Shown: positions 35,312 to 44,852, numbered from the stretch's first letter. The stretch: 64,000 nt of DNA from CAVZMI01 sp050011775 (GCA_050011775.1 JBEKIL010000015.1:18021-82020), one strand, 5' to 3'. Translations and numbers: made by a program. Notes: generated by a model not told the origin, from the letters alone.

Positions 35312-35369
35312 TCGCTTCCTTTTTATGTACTACATCCGTAGAATAAGATATTGAAAAACAGGATAAGTA

Positions 35370-36605
35370 TCAATTTTTTCGGATCACTCCGAATTTCATT
35401 CCCACTTTTTTGAATGCCGCAAGTGCCCGATCGATGTCGTTTTTTTTCAATGCTGCAGATATTTGAGCCCGAAGTCGTGCCTCACCTTCCGGAACAACGG
35501 GATACCATAATCCTTTGACATAAACACCCTCTTTCAATAAAGCAGCCGCCATATCCTGAGCAAGTGCTGCTTCGCTGAGCATAATAGGCACAATTGGGTG
35601 TGTCCCTTCAAGAATTGTGAATCCCAGTCTCTTAATCTCCTGACGGAAATACGCGGTGTTTTCATGCAATCGCCGGACTATCGATTTATCCCTGGAGAGC
35701 AAATCGAAACTGGCTATGCACGCCATGACGATTGATGGTGGGAGTGAATTTGAAAAGATATACGTTCGAGCTTTCTGTCGCATATAATCAACAAGCTCTT
35801 TTCTTCCGGCAATATATCCTCCGGAAGCACCACCGATGGCTTTTCCCAGTGTACCTGTAATGATATCTACTTTACCCAGTACATTAAAATGTTCGGGCGT
35901 GCCACGTCCGGTCTTTCCGACAACCCCGATCGCATGCGAATCATCGACAAAAAGAATAGCCTGATATTGCCGTGCAATTTCAACCAGCTTATCGAGTGGC
36001 GCAAGATCTCCTTCCATGCTAAAAACACCATCTGTCGCAATCATGCGGAAGCGATAATCCTTTCCTTTATCATCCTCAAGTTGGCGTACAAGATCGTTGA
36101 GATCGGCATGTTGATATATCTTGCGATCGCAGGTATCCGATCGGGTCAGGCGTTGTCCATCAATGATACTGGCGTGATTCAAACGATCACTATAGATGAT
36201 ATCCTTATAGCTTTCTGTCCCAAATTTTTCATTACTTAATGAAGCAAAAAATGCCTCGTTTGCCGTCCAGCACGAAGAAAAGAGAATCGCATCTTCAGTT
36301 CCAACAAACTTTGCAATTTTTTTTTCCAGGGTACGATGAATTGTCTGCGTACCGCATATAAAACGTACAGACGCCATTCCATACCCATATTTCTTAATGC
36401 CTTCAATTGCAGACTTCTTGATGGCGGGATGATTTGCCATTCCGATATAGTTATTTGATGCAAGCATGATGACACTGCGTCCTTTGACCCGCACGACACC
36501 ATCCTGCGGGCCTTCGAGTTCCGTCTCATACTTGTATGTTTTTGAGTGCCTGAGCTGATCAAGCTCAGCTGTAAGCAATTCATATAATTGTTGCATATAT
36601 GTCAT
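35370..36605 (-). CDS. kbl: Glycine C-acetyltransferase (2-amino-3-ketobutyrate CoA ligase)
   Basis: This 411-residue PLP enzyme of the alpha-oxoamine synthase group splits 2-amino-3-ketobutyrate with CoA into glycine and acetyl-CoA. Landmarks are MLASNNYIGMANHPAIKK, GMASVRFICGTQTIHRTLE, FVDDSHAIGVVGKTGRGTPE and the PLP lysine in GTLGKAIGGASGGY. It lies 17 bases downstream of the threonine dehydrogenase-like gene on the same strand, giving the complete two-step threonine-to-glycine route. The specificity assignment rests on both the sequence and this partner. Confidence 0.92.
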   Translation of the reverse strand: MTYMQQLYELLTAELDQLRHSKTYKYETELEGPQDGVVRVKGRSVIMLASNNYIGMANHPAIKKSAIEGIKKYGYGMASVRFICGTQTIHRTLEKKIAKFVGTEDAILFSSCWTANEAFFASLSNEKFGTESYKDIIYSDRLNHASIIDGQRLTRSDTCDRKIYQHADLNDLVRQLEDDKGKDYRFRMIATDGVFSMEGDLAPLDKLVEIARQYQAILFVDDSHAIGVVGKTGRGTPEHFNVLGKVDIITGTLGKAIGGASGGYIAGRKELVDYMRQKARTYIFSNSLPPSIVMACIASFDLLSRDKSIVRRLHENTAYFRQEIKRLGFTILEGTHPIVPIMLSEAALAQDMAAALLKEGVYVKGLWYPVVPEGEARLRAQISAALKKNDIDRALAAFKKVGMKFGVIRKN

Positions 36606-36622
36606 TCCTTCCGTTGGATTTT

Positions 36623-37849
36623 CTACGGACGCAGTATCACTTTAAGTGCGTCGCCATTCATAATGGCTTGGAAGCCTTCTTCATATTTCTCGAGTAGTAA
36701 ATCATGCGTGATGAATCCTGTCTCGATAAAGGTCTTTGCCAATCCTTTCCTCAGAATATGAGTCATCATATCCCATGTCTCCCAGACGCGGCGGCCGATC
36801 ACTCCGTGAATTGTAACCCCTTTAAAGATAACATCTTTTGAAAAATCAACTACCATCATTCCACCCGGGAGACCGAGAAGTGACATACAGCCTCCCATCC
36901 TGAGCACTCTAAATGCATCGTCATATGCCTTGTAATTGCCGGACATTTCAAGCACGGCATCGACACCGACACCATTGGTCGCCTTTTTTACCGTTTTATA
37001 GAACCGATCTTTATCATTATCGATATGAACATCAAAACAATCGTCCGCCCCGTATAAACGCGCAAGTCGAAACCGTCCGTTCGCCAGTTTCTCGTAGGTG
37101 AACTCACCGTGTGACGCGTCAGTAACAAATATTTTTTTTGCTCCGGCTGATTTAGCAATTGCCGTTGCCATCAGCCCTTGAACACCGAGTCCGGTGATTG
37201 CAATTGTTTTTCCTCTGACGTTTGCCGATTGCACGGTATGCGTCGCATTCCCTATAGCATCCATAAATGCAATGACATCAGGGGGAATATCGCCCTTCTT
37301 GAATATTCTGATATTCTCCGCTGGTAGAACTATATACCGGGTGAATGCACCGTCATCTTGGATTCCACGTATAATGGTGTTGGAGCAGATATGTCTCTGC
37401 CCCGTCCGGCATTGATAGCATTTCCCGCATGTGACGTGCATTTCGGCCGTCGAATAAAAATGTTCTGATAGAAACTCCAGAAAATGAGTGTCTTTTGCCA
37501 GTCCCTTCGCCGAACGACCCTTGATGAATCTTTGAATTACCCTATCCCCCCTTGCCTCTGTAATGAGAAGCGCCGCAAGGTGAACTCGGGCCGCAGCCCC
37601 TGCCTCACTGAGTGTACTGCAAAATTCATGACCGATAATCACGTCGGGCTTCATCGCCACGGACATTGGGTCCCGTAGTGATTCCTTCGAATTGTAAATA
37701 CCAAGATCAGTCCCGCAGATGGCACTTGCAATTATCTGTAGCTTGACATCAGTATCTTTTTGAAGCGTCGGTATGGGCTTTTCAACAAATCGGAGTCCTG
37801 TTTCCCATTCTTTCCCCTGTTCAGGACGTTCCTTAATAATCGCTTTCAT
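36623..37849 (-). CDS. tdh: L-threonine 3-dehydrogenase-like zinc alcohol dehydrogenase
   Basis: This 408-residue medium-chain zinc dehydrogenase has catalytic Cys in ASAICGTDLGIY (about residue 45), GHEF near residue 75, the structural zinc cysteines in CGKCYQCRTGQRHIC, and the NAD site ITGLGVQGLMA. Its partner kbl makes L-threonine the likely substrate, giving 2-amino-3-ketobutyrate. It is about 65 residues longer than E. coli Tdh because of an extra segment after GHEF (about residues 82-132). The start at 37849 (MKAIIKERPEQ) is preferred to 37873; GGAG lies 12 bases upstream. Confidence 0.85.
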   Translation of the reverse strand: MKAIIKERPEQGKEWETGLRFVEKPIPTLQKDTDVKLQIIASAICGTDLGIYNSKESLRDPMSVAMKPDVIIGHEFCSTLSEAGAAARVHLAALLITEARGDRVIQRFIKGRSAKGLAKDTHFLEFLSEHFYSTAEMHVTCGKCYQCRTGQRHICSNTIIRGIQDDGAFTRYIVLPAENIRIFKKGDIPPDVIAFMDAIGNATHTVQSANVRGKTIAITGLGVQGLMATAIAKSAGAKKIFVTDASHGEFTYEKLANGRFRLARLYGADDCFDVHIDNDKDRFYKTVKKATNGVGVDAVLEMSGNYKAYDDAFRVLRMGGCMSLLGLPGGMMVVDFSKDVIFKGVTIHGVIGRRVWETWDMMTHILRKGLAKTFIETGFITHDLLLEKYEEGFQAIMNGDALKVILRP

Positions 37850-37873
37850 GGTATTAGATTTCTCCTCGAACAA

Positions 37874-39298
37874 TCAGTGATCCCTAATAAGTCGTACCGC
37901 GAACGATCCATCAATGCCATGAACACTTGGCAGGGTTTCAATACAACCTTCCGCATTAACGGCATCCACGTGAACATACTTTCGTGCATCGTCGACGATA
38001 AACTCCGGATGGGCATCACGAAATCGATGAATCAACTCGATATTCTCTTCGGGTTCGGTAGTACAGGTGCTATAAACAAGCACTCCTCCCGGTCTTACCA
38101 AATGTGCTGCATTGTGTAAAAGTCTTTTCTGTATTTCAACAAGTGCTGTAATATCTTCCGGTTCCCGTTTCCATTTAATATCGGGTTTCTTTGTCAGTAC
38201 ACCGAGACCGGAACAGGGCGCATCCAGGAGAACCTTATCGGCGACACTACCGTCGTAGGTCGTTGCATCGGCTTCCATCGTTGAAATGATCGTTATTCCC
38301 AAACGTTCAGCCGCGCTCCGGATCATCCGCAGTTTTATATCGTACTTGTCAATTGCGATAACCTCTCCCTTGTTTTGCATCAACTCTGCAAGATAGGTCG
38401 ATTTACCGCCGGGTGCCGCACAGAAATCAATGATTCTCTCACCGGGTTGAGGTGAGACAAGCTGGCATACAAGTCCCGCACTCTCATCCTGAACGGTAAA
38501 TTTTCCCTCCTGAAACGCCGAATAGTTGCCGACATTCCCTAACCCTGAGACCCGAAGAAAAGTGGGAATATAGAGAGACCGAACGTAGTTGATATGAGCG
38601 GCATCAAAAAGGGTCGTGATCTCCTCAACTGTAGAACGGATTTGATTCACCCGTACAGTAATCGGAGGTCTTTCATTATTCGCTGCAAGGATCTTCTCCG
38701 TCTCCTCGATACCGTATCGCTCTATCCATCGACGCACAATCCATTGTGGGTGCGAATAGACGACAGACAGGTAGTGAATCGGATTTTCATCGGCCACCGG
38801 ATAACGGATAGCGGCGACGTTGCGATCGATGTTTCTCAATACTGCATTGACAAGATCGGCCGATTTCTGTCCGCGAATTCTTTTAACCATCTCTACAGCT
38901 TCATTTACGGCAGCGGACGATGGAATGCGTTCGAGAAAAAGAATTTGATACAGGGCTACTCGAAGTGCATTCCGGACATTCACATTCGACTTCGGGTAAT
39001 TTCCATGAAAGAATCCTGTAATAACCCAATCGAGTTTTAATTGCCATCGAAGAACTCCGTGCACAAGCTCGTTAAGAAGCCCTTTATCCAGATCATTCAG
39101 ATCATCAGAGCGGAGTTCATTTTCGAGGAGTTTATCGAGATACGAGTCCGTACGTTCAACCCGGTTGAGTATTTTTACCGCAATTCCTCGAACGCTGTCA
39201 TAAAGCGAGCGTTCGGCTGTCTCTGCTGTCATTTGCTTACCCGGTCTATGATAATATGTATAATATTTTGTAAGACTACGCCGCTGTACATTTAACAA
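37874..39298 (-). CDS. rsmB: 16S rRNA (cytosine967-C5)-methyltransferase
   Basis: This 474-residue enzyme methylates C967 of 16S rRNA. The N-terminal NusB-like RNA-binding domain (RGIAVKILNRVERTDSYLDK, then ALRVALYQILFLERIP and FSAAVNEAVE-like VNEAVEMVKRIRG) is followed by the methyltransferase domain with FCAAPGGKSTYLAELM, LLDAPCSGLGVLTKKPD and the second catalytic Cys region VYSTCTTEPEENIE. Two starts are possible: ATG 39298 has AAGGA upstream and is used here, while ATG 39232 (MTAETAERS) fits the family's usual N-terminus better. It ends right where the tdh leader begins. Confidence 0.93.
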   Translation of the reverse strand: MLNVQRRSLTKYYTYYHRPGKQMTAETAERSLYDSVRGIAVKILNRVERTDSYLDKLLENELRSDDLNDLDKGLLNELVHGVLRWQLKLDWVITGFFHGNYPKSNVNVRNALRVALYQILFLERIPSSAAVNEAVEMVKRIRGQKSADLVNAVLRNIDRNVAAIRYPVADENPIHYLSVVYSHPQWIVRRWIERYGIEETEKILAANNERPPITVRVNQIRSTVEEITTLFDAAHINYVRSLYIPTFLRVSGLGNVGNYSAFQEGKFTVQDESAGLVCQLVSPQPGERIIDFCAAPGGKSTYLAELMQNKGEVIAIDKYDIKLRMIRSAAERLGITIISTMEADATTYDGSVADKVLLDAPCSGLGVLTKKPDIKWKREPEDITALVEIQKRLLHNAAHLVRPGGVLVYSTCTTEPEENIELIHRFRDAHPEFIVDDARKYVHVDAVNAEGCIETLPSVHGIDGSFAVRLIRDH

Positions 39299-39344
39299 AT
39301 TCCTTCTGAACCGAGTTCACCCTCCTTCCGGGAAGGGATTTATT

Positions 39345-39521
39345 TTAGATAAAGGACCGTAACTTTTGTACTTCACCGTTCATCATTTCTATGAAGTCAT
39401 CGAGGGAGTCCATTTGGTATGAATTCACCGCGAAGGAAAACTGCTGGTATTTCGCTACGCTCCATCGTAACAAGTGCGACTTGCCCACGGATTCATCATA
39501 TTTATAAATACGAGCATACAT
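39345..39521 (-). CDS. Small hypothetical protein
   Basis: This is an open frame of 58 codons between the rpmE terminator and rsmB, starting at MYARIYKYDES and ending FIEMMNGEVQKLRSFI. The composition is protein-like (amphipathic and charged), but there is no ribosome-binding site before this ATG or before a TTG 33 bases upstream. I recognise no family. It may be chance or a decaying gene. Confidence 0.25.
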   Translation of the reverse strand: MYARIYKYDESVGKSHLLRWSVAKYQQFSFAVNSYQMDSLDDFIEMMNGEVQKLRSFI

Positions 39522-39563
39522 ATGCGGCTTTGCAGGATAATTCAGGATCGACAATTGAAAAAC

Positions 39564-39598
39564 AAAAAAACGGAATGGAGCATCTCATTCCGTTTTTA
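39564..39598. terminator. Hairpin terminator downstream of rpmE
   Basis: AAACGGAATG pairs with CATTCCGTTT around an 8-base loop, with A and T tracts on the two sides, so it can end transcription in both directions. On the minus strand it lies 35 bases after the rpmE stop. Confidence 0.85.
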
Positions 39599-39632
39599 TT
39601 GTGCAACCTGCTGTACGGCGGCCGGCCATTAT

Positions 39633-39860
39633 CTACGAAGCCTGCGATGCCGTTTCCGTTGTTTTCTTTCCATATTTCCTGTTGAAGCGCTCGACACGTC
39701 CGGCCGAGTCTACCAATTTCTGACGCCCCGTAAAAAACGGATGGCACTGTGAACAAATTTCAACCTTGATATTACCGACTGTCGACCGTGTCTCGAATAC
39801 ATTTCCACAGATACAGGTAACGACCGATTTCTTATACTCAGGATGAATTGAAGCTTTCAT
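39633..39860 (-). CDS. rpmE: 50S ribosomal protein L31
   Basis: This 75-residue bL31 is of the zinc-binding C+ type: MKASIHPEYKKSVVTCICG has the CxC, and KVEICSQCHPFFTGRQKLVD holds the CxxC. A short Ser/Thr tail follows. It is monocistronic with its own terminator. Confidence 0.96.
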   Translation of the reverse strand: MKASIHPEYKKSVVTCICGNVFETRSTVGNIKVEICSQCHPFFTGRQKLVDSAGRVERFNRKYGKKTTETASQAS

Positions 39861-39933
39861 TGAATCTCCCTATTTATAATATTAAGTATGAAAATTTAAT
39901 GATTTTTTTTCAGAATTGCAACGAAGAAAAATG

Positions 39934-39962
39934 TTGAAGTTTACGGCCAATTTCGATACATT
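39934..39962 (+). promoter_or_regulatory. Candidate promoter of porQ
   Basis: TTGAAG (39934-39939) and TACATT (39957-39962) are 17 bases apart and lie 17 bases upstream of the porQ start, in an A+T-rich stretch. This is suggestive only. Confidence 0.3.
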
Positions 39963-39979
39963 ATACTTTATATAGAAGG

Positions 39980-40939
39980 ATGAATATGCGTCTTAATTCT
40001 TTGGTGGTATTACTATTTTATTTCATGGGAGTAATTTTTCTTTCGCTTCCCTGTCAGGCTGCGGATAATTCCACGTATGTTTTTTTAAGAACCGATGCAA
40101 GCGCACGGGCAGCCGGACTTGGCGGCAGTTTCGTAAGCATTGTCAATGACCCGAACGGCATCTTCGTCAATCCGGCCATCGTTGGTACACTTGAAGCCCG
40201 ACAGATTTCGTTCGGCTTTTTTAAGAATCTCGTTGATATCAATGCCGGGACTGCCAGCTACGGACAAAACATTGAGGACTTTGGCTGGGTGGGTGGAGGA
40301 ATACAATACGTGAACTATGGCTCGTTCACGCAGACTGATGAACTGGGAAACAGACTCGGGACGTTCACGGCGAATGATCTCGCGATCACACTCAATTACT
40401 CCAATCTCATGTACGAAAATCTTACGTACGGAATTAACGCAAAATTTATTTACTCATCCATCGCTGAATACACTTCCACGGCGGTCGGATTCGATATTGG
40501 ATTCTTGTATAATATCCCTGATAAGCTGCTCACACTCGGTGTAAGTGCCACCAATATCGGACGGCAGACAAAATCATACATCAGTACAAATGAGAATCTC
40601 CCATTTGATATTTCCATCGGAATATCGAAAAAGCTTGAACACCTGCCCCTCCTGCTTAATATCAATTTTCATCAATTGAATTATGCCGAAAATTCTTTTA
40701 TCGATCGTTTTAAAAGTTTTTCACTGGGAGGGGAATTCTCGCTCAGTTCTGTGGTAAAACTCCGCGTCGGCTATAACAACCAACGCCGGCAGGATTTAAA
40801 ACTCGGAACATCGGCAGGTATGGCCGGCTTTTCTCTCGGAGGTGGAATTCTTGTGAAGGGATACATGGTAGACTACGCGTATAACTCATTTGGCGCTGTA
40901 GGTGCTACTCACAGGATTTCGATCTCGACCTCATTCTGA
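39980..40939 (+). CDS. porQ: PorV/PorQ-family outer-membrane protein
   Basis: This 319-residue beta-barrel protein has a signal peptide of about 28 residues (ending CQAA). The first mature block TYVFLRTDASARAAGLGGSF, the VNDPNGIFVNPAIVG strand-turn and the final FGAVGATHRISISTSF with a terminal Phe are typical of the PorV/PorQ group. Related FadL-type barrels shuttle substrates and help attach type IX secreted proteins to the cell surface. Three type IX sorting-domain proteins are encoded further right in this window, so this gene fits their export. PorQ is a closer match than PorV because of its size and N-terminal block. Confidence 0.75.
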   Translation: MNMRLNSLVVLLFYFMGVIFLSLPCQAADNSTYVFLRTDASARAAGLGGSFVSIVNDPNGIFVNPAIVGTLEARQISFGFFKNLVDINAGTASYGQNIEDFGWVGGGIQYVNYGSFTQTDELGNRLGTFTANDLAITLNYSNLMYENLTYGINAKFIYSSIAEYTSTAVGFDIGFLYNIPDKLLTLGVSATNIGRQTKSYISTNENLPFDISIGISKKLEHLPLLLNINFHQLNYAENSFIDRFKSFSLGGEFSLSSVVKLRVGYNNQRRQDLKLGTSAGMAGFSLGGGILVKGYMVDYAYNSFGAVGATHRISISTSF

Positions 40940-40993
40940 TTTTTTCATGAGCGTAGGATATGAAATGGTAAGTTTTAAAACGATCATTTCACA

Positions 40994-41758
40994 TTAATGG
41001 GTGTGTATACCCGCGACAATTTCGAGTCCGCGAAGCGTTCCATAAAAAAGAAGCATCCCTATCAGGACAATAATCGGAGCAAGGCGATTTTCAGATTTGT
41101 TGATCTCGGGAACAAGATCGGTTGCACCGACATATGCTCCCGTTCCCGCCGAAAACGCAAACGCGATACCTGTGATTCTCACATCAACGTTCGTTAAGAT
41201 AAAGATCATACATGCTCCCAGCATTGTAGCAGCACCAAGACTATACGATGCCCATAATCGAAATTTCTTTGTATGGTCTGCCGAGAGCATGATCGAAGCA
41301 ATAGTCATTCCTTCAGGAATCTTATGCAGCAGGACAGCAATAAAGATCAACAGTCCTACTAAATAATTGAAATGCATTCCGACAGAAATTGATAATCCAT
41401 CAAAAAACGCATGGACAAAAAGTCCTGCATATGCAGAGAGACTGGCGATCTTCGAGACCATGACATCATGATGCGTTTCTTCACCAAAGTGGAGATGGCC
41501 GACTATGGTATGCTCGAACAAATGGATTACGGCATATCCGAGAATAATAAAGACTGCTGCGATCGCCCCGATTGCATCGAAACTCCTTGGAATTAACTCG
41601 CTGAAGACGAGCGCGAGGATGAATCCGGCACCAAGGGCAAGGAGATATTCCTGAAATTTCCGGGGCCATCGCTGCCGGAGAAGCACGATCGCTGCACCTA
41701 TGATTTCAGCAAACGCTGCAATAAATCCGAAAAATAATATGATGGTGATGTCGGTCAT
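40994..41758 (-). CDS. ZIP-family metal transporter
   Basis: This 254-residue membrane protein has eight predicted helices. Helix IV has HAFFDGLSISVG and helix V has LLHKIPEGMTIASIM, the paired His-rich motifs that form the binuclear metal site of ZIP importers (Zn, Fe, Mn). A His-rich loop HLFEHTIVGHLHFGEETHHD lies between helices III and IV, typical of the family. It shares one base with the upstream TPR gene (TGATG), so the CPBP, TPR and ZIP genes form a coupled operon. Confidence 0.9.
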   Translation of the reverse strand: MTDITIILFFGFIAAFAEIIGAAIVLLRQRWPRKFQEYLLALGAGFILALVFSELIPRSFDAIGAIAAVFIILGYAVIHLFEHTIVGHLHFGEETHHDVMVSKIASLSAYAGLFVHAFFDGLSISVGMHFNYLVGLLIFIAVLLHKIPEGMTIASIMLSADHTKKFRLWASYSLGAATMLGACMIFILTNVDVRITGIAFAFSAGTGAYVGATDLVPEINKSENRLAPIIVLIGMLLFYGTLRGLEIVAGIHTH

Positions 41759-42921
41759 CAGTATTTAAATGGCGTTTTCGTGTATTGTTCGGCAAGGGCA
41801 TGTGCATTTTCATAATCATTTAATATGATCACCTTTCGGTACTCTTGAAGTGCATAATCGCGCTTGCCCTGAAGATCGTAAATTTGTCCAAGTCTAAGAT
41901 TCGTCATCGTCATGAAACCCGAAGGCCCGTTCTTTCGGTCAAGCGTCCGAGAAAGCGAATCACAGGCAAAGAAATGCGGAAGAGCCATTTCATATACCTT
42001 AGAGGTAAAATAATACATTCCAATATAATATTCTGCTTCCCGGACAACATTCATTGTATATCCGGTCATACCTTCGAGTCCCTTTTTCCGTATATCTGAA
42101 AAAACACGGAACACCTCGGGCCAGATTCCGGTTTGAACATAACACCGCCCTAAATATCGGGCAAATTGCGGGTTGTTTGGAAATCGGGCTGTAAGCTTCA
42201 ATGCCGGCATCAAGGCGTTCGAGGGTTGATGTTCATAGTTAATGTACACCTCCATTAAAAAATATGATGCTTCTGCCGCGGCATATTTTGCCTTTTCAGA
42301 CGCAAGGCGAAGTTCCCGTATTCCCTTTTCCTTATTCCCCGTCGGGAAAAAAATCATTAATGGCTTCAGAAACGGATATTCGTTGGGAACAACTTCTGCG
42401 AAATAATCATAGATACCCGTACCGAGCAAAACGTCATAATTATTCGGGTCCAGCTCCTGGATCTTTTGCACGATGGGAAGTGCGCGTCGACCGTCATTCG
42501 CCGCCCGCAGCCAATGACTCCGATGGGCATGAAGTCTGCCGCGGAATCCGATAGCTCCTCCCTTAAAAAAGAGTGCGGTGATGTCGTTTGGATTTTCATC
42601 AAGACGTTCATCGCAGAGATCGATCACTTTGTCGAGCATGTCAAAGAAAGTATCGTCGCGCGATTCATCGTCAATATCGATTAAAATTTTTTCCCACTCT
42701 ACCATGGCCAGGAAAAAATGGCCTGCCGGATGTTTTGGCTTGAGCGCGACCAAGGCCTCAAATTCCCTCGTTGCATTGGGGAAATCAAGGTTATATACGG
42801 CGTTAATGCCCTGCTGTGTGTGAATATCGAATATTGAATCTGTATCCCATTGAGCAGGCGATACATTCACATAACAGCATAGACCGATGCATAACCCGAT
42901 AAGTATTTTTTGAAGATTCAT
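41758..42921 (-). CDS. Exported TPR-like protein
   Basis: This 387-residue protein has a signal peptide of about 24 residues (ending VSPAQW). The mature part is made of helical repeat units; clear TPR-like ones are FEALVALKPKHPAGHFFLAM near the N-terminus and LGQIYDLQGKRDYALQEYRK near the C-terminus. Aromatic residues are frequent (YFAEVVPNEYPFLKPLMIFF). It resembles the group of periplasmic TPR proteins common in Bacteroidota relatives; a specific role is not known. Its start overlaps the CPBP stop by four bases (ATGA). Confidence 0.7.
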   Translation of the reverse strand: MNLQKILIGLCIGLCCYVNVSPAQWDTDSIFDIHTQQGINAVYNLDFPNATREFEALVALKPKHPAGHFFLAMVEWEKILIDIDDESRDDTFFDMLDKVIDLCDERLDENPNDITALFFKGGAIGFRGRLHAHRSHWLRAANDGRRALPIVQKIQELDPNNYDVLLGTGIYDYFAEVVPNEYPFLKPLMIFFPTGNKEKGIRELRLASEKAKYAAAEASYFLMEVYINYEHQPSNALMPALKLTARFPNNPQFARYLGRCYVQTGIWPEVFRVFSDIRKKGLEGMTGYTMNVVREAEYYIGMYYFTSKVYEMALPHFFACDSLSRTLDRKNGPSGFMTMTNLRLGQIYDLQGKRDYALQEYRKVIILNDYENAHALAEQYTKTPFKY

Positions 42922-43838
42922 TCGTTTATCTTTCCATCGGCAGATTGAATTGATGTGTTAATAACCGCCGGGGGATTTTCATTTTTGATCCACGGGACTC
43001 TCCAGATCACAATTGATGCCAGAACCAGAACGACAGTCGCCGCAACGCCACCTTCAGGACCGAAAGCGCCCCCCGTGAACCACTTGGGTTCCGTCAGAGT
43101 CACATGAGATAGAGTAATATCAGATGTTACCATACCACTCACCGGTAGTGAATAGACGCTCCCCTGGAAGAAATTCCACCCTAAATGCAACGCTGTGCAG
43201 AACCAGAGTGTCCCTGTCCGAAAATATGCCAAAGAAAGAAAAATACCGGCCAGGATGATATTAAACGTCGAAAACACCGAAATATGGGGATTGCCAAGAT
43301 GCGCAAGTCCGAAAAAGACCGAAAACACCGAAATTGCAATAAGGCGATTTGTTCCTTCGGCGAGTGTTTGAAAAATATATCCGCGAAACATAAGTTCTTC
43401 CCAGAACCCGGCAAGGGCAAAAAGAAAGAATCCCTTAAGAAGATGTGATGCAATCTCCGCCGATGAAAAACCTTCGCCTGTGATGACAATTGTACCAGTA
43501 AGCAAAAATGAAAAAACAATGAACGTCATCATGACACCTGCGATCAACAGTCCCTGCCCCCATTCGATAAAGAATCGCCGACGCACAGCAATTCCAAAAG
43601 AATAGAACGGACGTTTGTCTATGACTGTGACCATGAATATCGATGAGCAGATCAGAGCTGCATCCAAGAAAATCGATATTACAATCGTCGAATCCGGGAA
43701 AAAGTAATTCGCAGTGAAAAATGCACCGGCTGTAAGACACGACATAACAATAATAAAAATGCAAATACGCCACCCGGAACGAAAGTTATGATTCGTCGGA
43801 TTGAATAATATCCATTGTATGCGCGATTGTAATTCCAT
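42918..43838 (-). CDS. CPBP-family intramembrane glutamic protease
   Basis: This 306-residue membrane protein belongs to the CAAX-protease / bacteriocin-processing family. The catalytic motif EELMFRGYIFQTL (EExxxR, about residues 142-154) and the second motif FFGLAHLGNPH, then the third near ALHLGWNFFQGSVYS, are all present. An extra C-terminal segment with one more membrane helix follows. The substrate is unknown. It is the first gene of the minus-strand operon that continues with the TPR and ZIP genes. Confidence 0.88.
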   Translation of the reverse strand: MELQSRIQWILFNPTNHNFRSGWRICIFIIVMSCLTAGAFFTANYFFPDSTIVISIFLDAALICSSIFMVTVIDKRPFYSFGIAVRRRFFIEWGQGLLIAGVMMTFIVFSFLLTGTIVITGEGFSSAEIASHLLKGFFLFALAGFWEELMFRGYIFQTLAEGTNRLIAISVFSVFFGLAHLGNPHISVFSTFNIILAGIFLSLAYFRTGTLWFCTALHLGWNFFQGSVYSLPVSGMVTSDITLSHVTLTEPKWFTGGAFGPEGGVAATVVLVLASIVIWRVPWIKNENPPAVINTSIQSADGKINE

Positions 43839-43853
43839 GATCCTATGTGTTTA

Positions 43854-44534
43854 TTAATAAACAGGACGAACAGTGTAAGGCAACGGATCTTCGATCCCTG
43901 CCTGCCGGAATCCTCGAAGCCGGAGGGCGCAGCTGTCGCACACACCGCATGCGCTGTCCTCTGCCTGGTAACACGACCATGTTAAATGAAACGGAGCGTT
44001 CAACCCCGCACCCTTTCGTACGATATCGGCTTTTGAGAGATTGATGATCGGCGTCTCGACAATAATCTGCTTGCCCGGTTTTGTCCCTGCCCGGATCACA
44101 GCGTTGAATGCATTATAAAATTCCTTCCGGCAATCGGGATACCCTGACGAATCTTCTTCAACGGCTCCGATAAAAATCCTCGAGGCACCCAGGACTTCTC
44201 CCCAACTTGTTGCAACAGAGAGCATGTTTGCATTTCGAAACGGGACATAGGACGAAGGAACGCCATCACGTTGAAGATCGGCCTGTTCGACCGGGATGTT
44301 CGGGTCGGTCAAGCTTGATCCTCCAATGATACGGAGGTGGCCAAGGTCGACAACCAATCGTTCCCTGACATCATAAAAATCGGCAATGTCGGAAAAGGCT
44401 TTGAATTCCCGCTGTTCTGTACGTTGACCGTAATTGATATGGAGAAATGCCATGGAGTATAGCTGTGAGGCAATTGCCGCCGTGACACAGCTATCCATAC
44501 CGCCGCTTACGAGCACTATGGCCTTTTCTTTCAT
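43854..44534 (-). CDS. queC: 7-cyano-7-deazaguanine synthase
   Basis: This 226-residue enzyme turns 7-carboxy-7-deazaguanine into preQ0 with ATP and ammonia, in queuosine synthesis. The PP-loop SGGMDSCVTAAIA is at the N-terminus and the zinc site is at the C-terminus (CYQAEDSACGVCDSCALR). The HINYGQRTEQREFKAF block is typical. No other queuosine genes are in the window. It ends 15 bases before the CPBP start and may be the first gene of that operon. Confidence 0.95.
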   Translation of the reverse strand: MKEKAIVLVSGGMDSCVTAAIASQLYSMAFLHINYGQRTEQREFKAFSDIADFYDVRERLVVDLGHLRIIGGSSLTDPNIPVEQADLQRDGVPSSYVPFRNANMLSVATSWGEVLGASRIFIGAVEEDSSGYPDCRKEFYNAFNAVIRAGTKPGKQIIVETPIINLSKADIVRKGAGLNAPFHLTWSCYQAEDSACGVCDSCALRLRGFRQAGIEDPLPYTVRPVY

Positions 44535-44597
44535 CGTTCTCTCTTGGGCAAATTATCTCGGATCGTTACAGTCCCCTCTCTCCGAGAGGGGTGCCCT

Positions 44598-44670
44598 CCC
44601 GATTCATCCGCCGTCCTAAAGGACTGCTTCGCCGAAGTCCCACCTTGTGGGACGTAGGCGGAAGGGAGGG
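44598..44670. repeat. Intergenic palindromic repeat fragment
   Basis: The stretch includes CTAAAGGACTGCTTCGCCGA and GTCCCACCTTGTGGGACG, related to pieces near 7795 and 47537. It lies between queC and tRNA-Phe and holds no gene. Confidence 0.45.
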
Positions 44671-44779
44671 CGGGGTGTGTTAGAAAGTATCATTCTACAT
44701 TTATTTGATCTGCCCTAAAATTTTCCACAAAGAAAGTGACAAAAAATGGGATTCCTCAGCCCAAGAAATCCCACTGGTG

Positions 44780-44852
44780 TGGACAGGGAGGGAATCGAAC
44801 CCCCGACACAAGGATTTTCAGTCCTTTGCTCTACCAACTGAGCTACCTGTCC
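44780..44852 (-). tRNA. tRNA-Phe (anticodon GAA)
   Basis: Read on the minus strand, GGACAGG pairs with CCTGTCC as the acceptor stem. The D arm is GCTC-AGTTGGTA-GAGC, the anticodon arm AAGGA-CTGAAAA-TCCTT has anticodon GAA, and the T arm contains GGGGGTTCGATTCCCTC. The discriminator is A and CCA is not encoded directly. Confidence 0.95.
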
